Assembly (NCBI GenBank): GCA_947494705.1
Contig: CANLVN010000001.1
Location: 930,001-994,000, forward strand
DNA from: an uncultured Erythrobacter sp.
Lineage (GTDB): Bacteria; Pseudomonadota; Alphaproteobacteria; Sphingomonadales; Sphingomonadaceae
Direction: 5' to 3'
DNA: 64,000 nucleotides
Position numbers and translations under genes: made by a program. The notes under the pieces were generated by a model. The model worked only from the letters and a program-made list of their open reading frames with translations, ran no database searches and had not been told where the DNA came from. Positions 55,742 through 64,000 of this stretch are shown here, one piece after another (the stretch's first letter is position 1; every line of letters starts with the position of its first letter).

Positions 55742-56322
55742 TGGCTGAGAACGGCGACAATCCTGCGACTATCGCGCGAGAGAGGCTGCGCGCGGCGATG
55801 GTGCGCCTGGCCAATGGCGACAGCACCGCGCTGGAAGAAATATATGAATCCACGCGGGTGAAGCTGTTCGGCATTTGCCTGCGTATCTTGCGCGATCAGA
55901 AAGAAGCCGAAGACGCCTTGCAAGACGTATATATCAACCTGTGGCAACGTGCCGACCGTTACGACCCTGAGCGGGCGAGTCCGATTTCGTGGCTCTCCAC
56001 ATTCGCGCGCAATCGCGCCATCGACCGACTGCGCACCGGCAAGGTGCGCGGCGGCGCGGTGCCGGTGGACGAGGCGGCGCCGCTTCCCGATGAAACCCCG
56101 CTCGCCGACGCCCTAATGGTCGATGCAGAGCGGGACGCGCAGATCCACAAATGCCTAGGCACGCTGGATGAGCGCACCCGCACCCATATCCGCAGCGCCT
56201 TTTTCGACGGCTACACCTATGCGCAGCTCGCCGAGCGCGCAGACGTGCCGCTGGGCACGATGAAGAGCTGGATTCGCCGGGGCCTGCAACGCCTGCGCGC
56301 CTGTCTGGAGGCGAGCGAATGA
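55741..56322 (+). CDS. ECF-type RNA polymerase sigma factor
   Basis: 193 residues from ATG 55741. Region 2 is LFGICLRILRDQKEAEDALQDVYINLW and SPISWLSTFARNRAIDRLR. Region 4 is FFDGYTYAQLAERADVPLGTMKSWIRRGLQRL. No region 3, as in ECF factors. Coupled to the anti-sigma gene by a 4-nt overlap and followed by a fasciclin-domain gene, a grouping common in sphingomonads. Confidence 0.93.
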   Translation: MAENGDNPATIARERLRAAMVRLANGDSTALEEIYESTRVKLFGICLRILRDQKEAEDALQDVYINLWQRADRYDPERASPISWLSTFARNRAIDRLRTGKVRGGAVPVDEAAPLPDETPLADALMVDAERDAQIHKCLGTLDERTRTHIRSAFFDGYTYAQLAERADVPLGTMKSWIRRGLQRLRACLEASE

Positions 56323-57104
56323 GCACGGATCAGGACATCGAGCGGGACGACCCGATGATCGCGGCTGAATGGGCGCTCGGCCTGCTCGAAGGCGAGGAGC
56401 TGCTCGCCGCGCGCGGCAAGGTTGCGAATGACGAGGCCTTTGCGTGGCGCAAATACTGGTGGGACAACTGGTTTGCCCCGCTCACCGACGAGATGAAGGG
56501 CGCAGAGCCCGGTCCGCATGTCTGGACAGCGATCGCCGCTGGCGTCGACCATAACCGCGCCTTGCAGGCCGAGGCCGAACTGGCCGGAGGTGGCGGTGCT
56601 GCGGCAAACGTGATCGACCTTCAGGCGCGCCTTCGCCGTTGGCAGTGGACTGCTGGCCTGACATCGGCGGCGGCGGCCGTGCTGCTCGCGTTCCTCGTGT
56701 TCGCGCCGGGCAGCGAGCCTGCACCTTCGCCGGGCGCGGCCCAGACACCCGCCATCGCAGCCGCAGACCCGATGGTGGCGCAGGTTCCCATCGGCGACAC
56801 TGGCCTGCGGCTCGACGTCACCTATATCCCCGAAAGCGAGCGCATGATCGTTGGCGCAATCGGCCTGACTGCCGATGGGGTCCACGATCACGAATTGTGG
56901 CTGGTGCCGGAAGATGGCAGCGCCTTGCAATCGCTCGGCGTGGTCAAGCCGGGCGAGGTGCGCAGTATGACCCTGTCCGAAGAGATCGCGCGCAACCTGG
57001 AAAACGGGGTGGGCCTCGTCCTCACGCGCGAACCGATCGGGGGCAAGCCGGAAGGCGAAAAGGCCGGTCCCGTCGTGGCCGAAGGCGCTTTCTCGCAGGT
57101 CTGA
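56319..57104 (+). CDS. Anti-sigma factor, RskA-like
   Basis: 261 residues. The N-terminal cytoplasmic sigma-binding part (MIAAEWALGLLEGEELLAAR) lacks the HxxxCxxC zinc motif. One membrane span at about 110-130 (WTAGLTSAAAAVLLAFLVF) precedes an extracytoplasmic RskA-like domain (IVGAIGLTADGVHDHELWLV). It should hold the upstream sigma at the membrane until a signal releases it. Confidence 0.88.
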   Translation: MSTDQDIERDDPMIAAEWALGLLEGEELLAARGKVANDEAFAWRKYWWDNWFAPLTDEMKGAEPGPHVWTAIAAGVDHNRALQAEAELAGGGGAAANVIDLQARLRRWQWTAGLTSAAAAVLLAFLVFAPGSEPAPSPGAAQTPAIAAADPMVAQVPIGDTGLRLDVTYIPESERMIVGAIGLTADGVHDHELWLVPEDGSALQSLGVVKPGEVRSMTLSEEIARNLENGVGLVLTREPIGGKPEGEKAGPVVAEGAFSQV

Positions 57105-57236
57105 TCAGCGCGAATTTGCGCGGACAATCAACCTGTTCTCGAGAGATTGGCGGTGTGACCGCCTCCAACGGGTAGGTCCGCCTCATCGGCCCGTTTCCGG
57201 GGTATCCGGCACGACGAGGTGTTCCCATGCCGCGTT

Positions 57237-57262
57237 GGAACGCAGCGTGGATGTAAACCGAC
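57237..57262 (+). promoter_or_regulatory. Candidate ECF-type promoter upstream of fasciclin gene
   Basis: GGAAC at 57237-57241 with CGAC 17 nt later, compared with the alphaproteobacterial stress pattern GGAAC-N16/17-CGTT. It lies 66 nt before the ATG. A GGCAGG/CCTGCC hairpin follows in the leader. Matched by eye only. Confidence 0.3.
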
Positions 57263-57327
57263 AGGGGTTTGCCTCCGTAGTTGTTAGGGCAGGCTGTTTT
57301 TCGCCTGCCGTAACGCAGGAGAATTCC

Positions 57328-57930
57328 ATGACGAACGCAGCCCTTAAATCCTTCATCGCCCTTGGTGCCGTTGCACTCTCGCTCAGCGCGTGCACCGCTT
57401 ACGGCGATGACGATATGGACATGAACACCTCGTCGAGCGCGCAAGCCGATGTCTCCACTGTCGGCGGCGCAGCCATGTATCCGAGCCGCAATATCGTTGA
57501 GAACGCAGCCAATTCTCCGATTCATACGACTCTCGTCGCAGCCGTAAAGGCCGCCGATCTGGTTGGCACACTCTCGGGTCCCGGACCATTCACCGTTTTC
57601 GCGCCGACCAATTCGGCGTTTGAGAAACTTCCCGCAGGCACGGTCGACACGCTGCTGCAGCCCGCCAACAAGCAGATGCTGACCTCGGTCCTGACATATC
57701 ACGTCGTACCGGGCCGCGTGTCCGCAAGCGAGTTGATGAGCATGATCAACTCGGGCGGCGGAATGGCCGAACTGACAACTGTCAACGGCGCCACGCTGAC
57801 CGCGCGCGTGATGAACGGCAATGTGGTGCTCGAAGATGCACGCGGGGGCATGGCCACCGTGACCCAGGCCGATGTCTTCCAGTCGAACGGCGTGATCCAC
57901 GTCACGGACAGCGTGTCGCTGCCCGGCTGA
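57328..57930 (+). CDS. Fasciclin-domain lipoprotein
   Basis: 200 residues from ATG 57328 (AGGAGAATT upstream). Lipoprotein signal with lipobox LSAC. One FAS1 domain covers about 65-200: its two conserved boxes are FTVFAPTNSAFEKLP (H1) and VIHVTDSVSLPG (H2), with LTYHVVPGRV between them. FAS1 proteins mediate surface adhesion. Likely target of the adjacent sigma factor, by context only. Confidence 0.92.
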   Translation: MTNAALKSFIALGAVALSLSACTAYGDDDMDMNTSSSAQADVSTVGGAAMYPSRNIVENAANSPIHTTLVAAVKAADLVGTLSGPGPFTVFAPTNSAFEKLPAGTVDTLLQPANKQMLTSVLTYHVVPGRVSASELMSMINSGGGMAELTTVNGATLTARVMNGNVVLEDARGGMATVTQADVFQSNGVIHVTDSVSLPG

Positions 57931-58006
57931 TCGATACCGTTTAAGTCTGCCGCCCATCCTCCGTTGAAACCGGGTGGCAGGTCAGAGCCCCGTCCGGTGG
58001 TTTCCT

Positions 58007-58030
58007 CCCCGCCGGGCGGGGTTTTGCTTT
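58007..58030 (+). terminator. Terminator after the fasciclin gene
   Basis: CCCCGCC and GGCGGGG form a tight GC hairpin followed by TTTTGCTTT, 77 nt after the stop codon. Confidence 0.75.
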
Positions 58031-58040
58031 GCAGGAGCGA

Positions 58041-58736
58041 TCAATCACCCAGCGCGAATTCCACCGCAGCCAGCGCGTGTAGCCGTGTCGTGTCGAAAAG
58101 CGGGACCGGGCTGTCGGCGGGTTCGACCAGCAGCATGATTTCCGTGCAGCCAAGCACGACGCCTTGCGCACCGCGATCCGCCAGCCTTGAGATAATGCCG
58201 CGATAGGCATCGCGCGAGGCGGGACGAATTTCGCCAGCCACCAGCTCGTCGTAGATAACGCGGTGGACTTCGGCCCGATCGGACGGTTCGGGGATGATGA
58301 CCTCGATCCCGTGACGCTGGCCGAGGCGTTCTCGGTAGAAGTCCTGCTCCATGGTGAAGGCCGTTCCGAGCAAACCGATCTTGCTCAGTCCTTCCGAACG
58401 GATCGCATCGGCGGTCGCATCGGCGATGTGGAGGAGCGGCAGGCGCGTGGCCGCTTCGATTTCCGGCGCGAGCTTGTGCATCGTGTTGGTGGCGACGAGG
58501 ATGCAATCCGCCCCGCCCGCCTCCAGCGCACGCGCGCTGTCCGCCATCACCTCTCCCAGGTTTTTCCAGTCGCCGGCAGCCTGAAGCGCCGCGATGGTCG
58601 CGAAATCAAGGCTCTGCATCAGGATGCGCGCCGAGTGCAACGGACCTAGCCGATCGCGCACCGCGCGGTTGATGATGGTGTAATATTGCGCCGAGCTTTC
58701 CCAGCTCATCCCGCCGATAATGCCGATGGTTTTCAT
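58041..58736 (-). CDS. Aspartate/glutamate racemase family protein lacking the first catalytic Cys
   Basis: 231 residues of the Asp/Glu racemase fold: MKTIGIIGGMSWESSAQYY opens it, and VVLGCTEIMLL near the end holds Cys197. The other catalytic position, in the usual CTNTMH loop, reads VATNTMHKL here, so Ala82 replaces Cys. Normal racemases need both cysteines as paired acid/base. This copy may be inactive as a racemase or may catalyse a one-base reaction. Confidence 0.85.
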   Translation of the reverse strand: MKTIGIIGGMSWESSAQYYTIINRAVRDRLGPLHSARILMQSLDFATIAALQAAGDWKNLGEVMADSARALEAGGADCILVATNTMHKLAPEIEAATRLPLLHIADATADAIRSEGLSKIGLLGTAFTMEQDFYRERLGQRHGIEVIIPEPSDRAEVHRVIYDELVAGEIRPASRDAYRGIISRLADRGAQGVVLGCTEIMLLVEPADSPVPLFDTTRLHALAAVEFALGD

Positions 58737-58758
58737 TCAACGCCGCTCAGCGCGCATC

Positions 58759-59102
58759 TTAACCGCGCTGGTTCGCCCAGCGTGTGTGCAGCCACAGGAT
58801 GAAGATTTGCGCGGCGACTATCACGACCGATCCGATCGTGAGCGCCGTATCCGAATCGCCGGTAATCCGACCATCTCCGAGCAAGGAAACGAGCGCCACG
58901 TTCAGCACAAGGACCAGGGCCATGGTTGCGGTCGGCAGCCAGATGGCCACTGCGCGCGAGCCCATGCGGGTCGGCTTCAAGCCAAACCCGTAATGCAGCG
59001 GCATCTTGGCATAGTCCGCGAAGCGCCGGTCTGCCCATAGCCCCGAAAGCCCAAGGAAGAGCAGCGCAGCGCCCGCGGTAAGGAGCGCGCTACCAGACAG
59101 CA

Positions 59103-59103
<1 letters not shown>
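58759..59103 (-). CDS. Small membrane protein, three spans, 114 aa
   Basis: Three hydrophobic segments (ALLTAGAALLFLGLSGLW, AIWLPTATMALVLVLNVALV, IGSVVIVAAQIFILWL) with a polar loop carrying ADYAKMPLHYGFGLKPTRMGS. Its start overlaps the final base of the clpX stop, so it is probably translated from the same message. No family recognised; loosely like DUF1648/SdpI-type small membrane proteins. Confidence 0.65.
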
Positions 59104-60374
<1,271 letters not shown>

Positions 60375-60535
60375 TCCTATATCCTCGAATCCCCACACTA
60401 GCGCATTCTGGGCGCAAAAGCAGCGGATTCGCCAACATTATCGCCGCCCCCGGATGAATCAACATCGGGAGCAGGATTTTTCGGTCCGGTTAAGTGGCTT
60501 TAGCGTGTCGTAGGTGGACAAGCGCTTAAGGCATT

Positions 60536-60568
60536 CCGCGTGCGTCCCGTATCGGGGCATGCACGCGG
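60536..60568. repeat. Nested hairpin between clpP and clpX
   Basis: CCGCGTGC and GCACGCGG form an outer 8-bp stem enclosing an inner CCCG-TAT-CGGG stem. There is no T run on either side, so it is not a standard terminator. It may limit readthrough or protect an mRNA end. Confidence 0.5.
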
Positions 60569-60584
60569 GAGGCACTTAATGGGT

Positions 60585-61289
60585 TTACTCGGGCGCGCCG
60601 CCCGAGCCTTTCTCGTCGTCGCTCTCTTCGTTCTCGGGACGGGTTTCGAAGACCTTGTCGACGATCCCGAATTCGCGAGCTTCCTCCGCTTCGAGGAATG
60701 TGTCGCGATCCATCGCCTTCTCGATCTCTTCGAGCTTGCGGCCGGTATATTTGACGTAGAGGTCGTTCATCCGGCTCTTGATGCGCAGGATTTCGCGCGC
60801 CTGGATCTCGATGTCCGACGCCATGCCGCGTGCACCGCCTGACGGCTGGTGAACCATGATCCGTGCATTGGGAAGCGCGACGCGCAGGCCCGGCTCACCG
60901 GCGGCGAGAAGGAAGCTGCCCATCGACGCGGCCTGTCCCATGCACACGGTCGAAACGCGCGGCTTAATGTATTGCATCGTGTCGTGGATCGCCATGCCGG
61001 CGGTCACCACGCCACCGGGCGAATTGATATACATGCTGATCGGCTTGGACGGATTTTCGCTTTCCAGGAAAAGCAGCTGCGCGGTGATGAGCGATGCCAT
61101 CCCGTCCTCGACCTGTCCGGTTACGAAGACGATACGTTCGCGCAACAGCCGACTGAAAATGTCGAAACTGCGTTCGCCCCGGCTGGTCTGTTCGACCACC
61201 ATCGGCACCAGCGCGCCCGTCAGCGGGTCGTGGGTGAATTGACCCTGGGTGCCGTGTGCTTCGCCGGTTTCGCCGAACAGATCGATCAT
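60585..61289 (-). CDS. clpP: ATP-dependent Clp protease proteolytic subunit
   Basis: 234 residues from ATG 61289, with GAGGAT about 9 nt upstream. Catalytic Ser122 ([14 protein letters not shown]), His147 (MVHQPSGG) and Asp196 (MDRDTF) are spaced 25 and 49 residues apart as in E. coli ClpP. The C-terminus is extended by an acidic tail ([16 protein letters not shown]). It forms the tetradecameric chamber used with ClpX, encoded 210 nt downstream. Confidence 0.97.
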   Translation of the reverse strand: MIDLFGETGEAHGTQGQFTHDPLTGALVPMVVEQTSRGERSFDIFSRLLRERIVFVTGQVEDGMASLITAQLLFLESENPSKPISMYINSPGGVVTAGMAIHDTMQYIKPRVSTVCMGQAASMGSFLLAAGEPGLRVALPNARIMVHQPSGGARGMASDIEIQAREILRIKSRMNDLYVKYTGRKLEEIEKAMDRDTFLEAEEAREFGIVDKVFETRPENEESDDEKGSGGAPE

Positions 61290-61515
61290 CGTGTTGTATC
61301 CTCGTCCTATGGGTTGGTCGCTTATGTCGGACGCTGTCTCTTGAACTTCAAGGCCTTTAACCACTCATCTCCACCGACCATCGGCTTATCCCCTAACCTG
61401 TCCCAGGCATCGACATTCGTCCGAGCCTTTGGTGCGTCGGTCGATGACTACTTCTGTAGTCGGTCCGTGTCGGCTCTGGCGCGCCCAAAGATAAGCAGAA
61501 GAGTGGGAGTGGGCC

Positions 61516-63621
61516 GTGAAGGCATATCACTGGTTTTGTTCGGTTTCGTGCCTGCTCACGGCATCATTCGGCGCGCCCGCCGTGCTGGCCCAGGATGGTC
61601 AGCAAGAACAGGACGCACTCGAAGGATCGGTCCTCGCAGATGCGGCCACCGGTTTGCAGGGCCAGGTCTACACCCTTGAGGATTTCGCCCAGTTCGCACC
61701 GCGAAACGCGCTCGACATGGTGTCGCGTATTCCCGGCTTTACCATCAATGACGGCAATCAGGGCCAGCGCGGACTGGGTCAGGCGAGCCAGAACGTGATC
61801 GTCAACGGCGCGCGCTTTTCCAGCAAGAGCGACAGCCTGCGCGATCAGCTGAGCCGCATTCCCGCCGCCGACGTGGTGCGGATCGAGGTTGTGGACGGCA
61901 ACGCTCTCGACATTCCCGGCCTTTCGGGACAGGTCGCCAACGTGGTCTACAATGCCAGCCGGACCTCCGGCCAGTTCACCTGGCGCAGTGGCTTTCGCCC
62001 TCATAACACCCAGGCGCAACTGTATGGCGGAGAGGTCTCGGTCGCCGGCAGCACCGGACGCCTGAGCTACACCGTGGCGCTGTCCAACGAGAACAACCGT
62101 TTCGGTTACGACGGCCCGACCCGCATCACCGCGGCCGATGGCAGCCTGATAGAAGAGCAGCAGGTCAAGCTGTCGGGCAGGTTCGACAATCCGACGCTCT
62201 CGACCAATCTCACCTACGATTTTGGCGGCGAGATCATCGCCAACCTCAACCTGAGCTATGGCGAGGATTTCTTCCGTCGCAGCGAACCGGAGACCGGCGC
62301 GACTCCGGATGGCCTCGTGCGCACACGGACGGTCCTCATCGATGAGGACGGCCCGGAATACGAGATCGGCGGCGATATCGAGTTCCCCCTCGGGCCGGGC
62401 AAGCTCAAGCTGATCGGGCTCGAACGGTTCGAACGCGACAACTTCACCAACACCGTCATCGACCGTTTCAGCGATGGTCGCGATCCCGATGGAACGCGCT
62501 TCACCCGCGTGAGCGAGGATGGCGAGCGCATCGGGCGCGTCGAATATGGCTGGAACATGTGGGACGTCGAGTGGCAGGTGTCGGGCGAAGGCGCGTTCAA
62601 CCGGTTGAACCGCAATGCGCAGCTATTCACGCTGCTGCCCGACGACACCTTTTCCGAGATCGACTTCCCCGCCGGAACCGGCGGCGTGACAGAGGATCGC
62701 TATGAGGCCCTGCTCAGCGCAACCGCGCAGCTTACGCCCGAGCTATCGCTGCAATTCACCGGCGGCGGCGAATATTCGAAGATTGAGCAGACCGGTTCGG
62801 CAGCGAATTCGCGCACTTTCCAGCGGCCCAAGGGATCGCTGACCTTCGCCTGGAAGCCGCAGCCCGATTTCGACGTCTCGCTCGAATTTCGCCGCCGGGT
62901 GGGGCAATTGAGCTTCGGTGACTTCCTCGCCAACGTCTCGCTCAACGACGAGAACCAGAGCGGCGGCAACAACGAGCTGGTCCCCGACCAGAGCTGGAAT
63001 GTCGAACTCGAGGTAAACAAGTCGCTGGGCGCGCTGGGGTCGGTCAAGTTCGAAGCGCGGCAGGCTTTCTTCGAGGATTTCATCGACTTTTTCCCGCTCG
63101 CCACTGGCGGCGAGGCGCGCGGCAATATCGGCAGCGCCGATCGCACGCACCTCGAGGTCAATGCGACGCTCAACGGCGACACGCTCGGCGCGACGGGGAC
63201 GCGCTTGGAAATACGCGCGGTCAAGCGATGGATGAGCGTCACCGACCCCTTCATCGGCGTCGAACGCACCTTTTCGAACGATCTCAACGACCTGCTCGAA
63301 CTGGATTTTCGCCACGATATTCCTGCGTCGAGCTGGGCCTATGGCGTGGGGCTGTTCACCAGCGATAACGCCCCCTATTCACGCCGCTTCGAAGTTGGAC
63401 GCGCCTATGAAGGGCCGACTTTCGCCGACCTGTTCATCGAGAACAAGGACGTGCTGGGAATGACCGTGCGGGCTACTTACGCCAACGCGCTGGGCGCGCG
63501 CAATTTCTTCCGGCGAACGGTCTTCGACGGCGACCGTCCCGACGCGCCGATCCTCTTCGTGGAAGACAGCGACCGGCGGATCGGGCCGATCTTCCGCTTC
63601 GTGGTGAGCGGCAACTTCTAG
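61516..63621 (+). CDS. TonB-dependent receptor-like outer-membrane protein
   Basis: 701 residues from GTG 61516. Signal peptide ends GAPAVLAQ. A plug domain covers about 50-150 (NALDMVSRIPGFTINDGNQGQRGLGQ, NVIVNGARFSSKSDSLRDQLSRIP, IEVVDG). The barrel ends FRFVVSGNF. It is shorter than the receptor at the window start and shows no clear TonB box, so it may belong to the smaller plug-barrel class seen in sphingomonads. Ligand unknown. Confidence 0.85.
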   Translation: MKAYHWFCSVSCLLTASFGAPAVLAQDGQQEQDALEGSVLADAATGLQGQVYTLEDFAQFAPRNALDMVSRIPGFTINDGNQGQRGLGQASQNVIVNGARFSSKSDSLRDQLSRIPAADVVRIEVVDGNALDIPGLSGQVANVVYNASRTSGQFTWRSGFRPHNTQAQLYGGEVSVAGSTGRLSYTVALSNENNRFGYDGPTRITAADGSLIEEQQVKLSGRFDNPTLSTNLTYDFGGEIIANLNLSYGEDFFRRSEPETGATPDGLVRTRTVLIDEDGPEYEIGGDIEFPLGPGKLKLIGLERFERDNFTNTVIDRFSDGRDPDGTRFTRVSEDGERIGRVEYGWNMWDVEWQVSGEGAFNRLNRNAQLFTLLPDDTFSEIDFPAGTGGVTEDRYEALLSATAQLTPELSLQFTGGGEYSKIEQTGSAANSRTFQRPKGSLTFAWKPQPDFDVSLEFRRRVGQLSFGDFLANVSLNDENQSGGNNELVPDQSWNVELEVNKSLGALGSVKFEARQAFFEDFIDFFPLATGGEARGNIGSADRTHLEVNATLNGDTLGATGTRLEIRAVKRWMSVTDPFIGVERTFSNDLNDLLELDFRHDIPASSWAYGVGLFTSDNAPYSRRFEVGRAYEGPTFADLFIENKDVLGMTVRATYANALGARNFFRRTVFDGDRPDAPILFVEDSDRRIGPIFRFVVSGNF

Positions 63622-63710
63622 CCCCTCCCGTGTCGTTCGGATGGCCTTGGGCCCAGACCTCCCTGGGCACATCCGGGAACTGCCTTGCTCGCCCAAGGTA
63701 GATATCAGGA

Positions 63711-64000
63711 ATGTTTGAAGCGCGCATATTGATGATCGCCGTGTTCGGCCTTGCCCTCGTTCTGGCCGTGCCGCTCGAACGAAGGCTCGGCAAGTCGTGG
63801 CTGTCGCTACCGCTGGTCTATGTCGCTGCCGGTTATATCCTGTTCTCGCTGCCCATCGGACTGCCCAGTTTCAATCCGGCGCAGGACGGGTTCGATGCCG
63901 TGGCGCTGGAATATGCCACGGAGTTCATCGTCATCGCCTCGCTCGCCGCAGCCGGTATCTCGATCGACCGGCCTGTCAGCTGGGAAAACTGGAAGCAGAT
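63711..64000 (+). CDS. Cation:proton antiporter, CPA family, 3' end outside window
   Basis: Frame open from ATG 63711 (ATATCAGGA just upstream) to the end of the window, 96 codons. The N-terminal spans MIAVFGLALVLAVPLERRLG and SLPLVYVAAGYILFSLPIGLP, then FIVIASLAAAGISIDRPVSW, match the first helices of CPA1/CPA2-type sodium or potassium:proton antiporters (the LAAAGISI stretch aligns with the family's helix 3). The active-site Asp region lies beyond the window. Confidence 0.75.
   Translation, partial: MFEARILMIAVFGLALVLAVPLERRLGKSWLSLPLVYVAAGYILFSLPIGLPSFNPAQDGFDAVALEYATEFIVIASLAAAGISIDRPVSWENWKQ

Overview
The window is a high-GC, gene-dense chromosomal segment from an alphaproteobacterium. 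It is most like the Sphingomonadales, and probably Erythrobacteraceae. Pointers to this are two TonB-dependent receptors, a TPR/2OG-oxygenase next to one of them, a ChpT phosphotransferase (CtrA relay), an ATP12 F1-assembly chaperone, a TorF-type porin, a TIGR02186/TauE pair, an RpoH sigma factor and an ECF sigma/anti-sigma/fasciclin cluster. No tRNA, rRNA operon, CRISPR array, transposase or phage gene was seen.

Layout. 1-5.3 kb: a 5'-cut TonB receptor, then a minus-strand pair of periplasmic protein and TPR/oxygenase. 5.4-13.9 kb: clpB with a heat-shock-like promoter, a penicillin-acylase-family hydrolase, a two-domain M16 protease and a small acidic protein. 13.9-15.7 kb: a locally AT-rich islet with one foreign-looking lipoprotein beside an apparently 5'-truncated gene. 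15.7-20.2 kb: FKBP, gatC, gatA, an unlisted 53-residue membrane ORF and gatB, preceded by rpsU. 20.4-23.6 kb: crcB, an RluA-type synthase, a HAD phosphatase, a small membrane protein and ATP12, all closely packed. 23.6-30.1 kb: an Mla-like lipid transport operon divergent from valS. 30.1-34.6 kb: a repeat element, queE, a HerA-like ATPase, and the TIGR02186 and TauE/SafE genes. 34.7-42.9 kb: an NfrB/NfrA-like exopolysaccharide pair, nhaA, a glyoxalase, a TorF porin, a phosphatase and a UDP-glucose/GDP-mannose dehydrogenase. 43.1-50.6 kb: a trypsin-like autotransporter, rnpB, an alkylsulfatase, an AmpD-type amidase and chpT. 50.7-58 kb: a JAMM protease carrying in-frame repeats, rluD, rpoH, a secreted protein, mtgA, a CDF exporter, ECF sigma, anti-sigma and fasciclin. 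58-64 kb: a racemase-like protein, clpX, clpP, a TonB receptor and a cut cation:proton antiporter.

The most interesting signal is a repeat found at two loci 20 kb apart. Each copy has (a) a run of 5-7 units built on GGTYACACTTT, spaced about two helical turns apart, and (b) a 42-nt tail, 40/42 identical between copies, ending exactly 14 nt before an ATG (queE at one locus, chpT at the other). At the queE locus the run is intergenic and its spacing is not a multiple of three. At the other locus it lies inside the 3' end of the JAMM protease gene and every step (21, 24, 21, 21 nt) preserves the reading frame, giving a G(H/Y)T heptad tract. I do not recognise this as a named element.

Proteostasis is well represented: clpB, clpX, clpP, rpoH, FKBP and M16. 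So are envelope functions: the Mla-like system, mtgA, the amidase, two TonB receptors, the porin and the autotransporter. Start codons given here were chosen by ribosome-binding site, overlap and domain start, so several are shorter than the longest possible frame.
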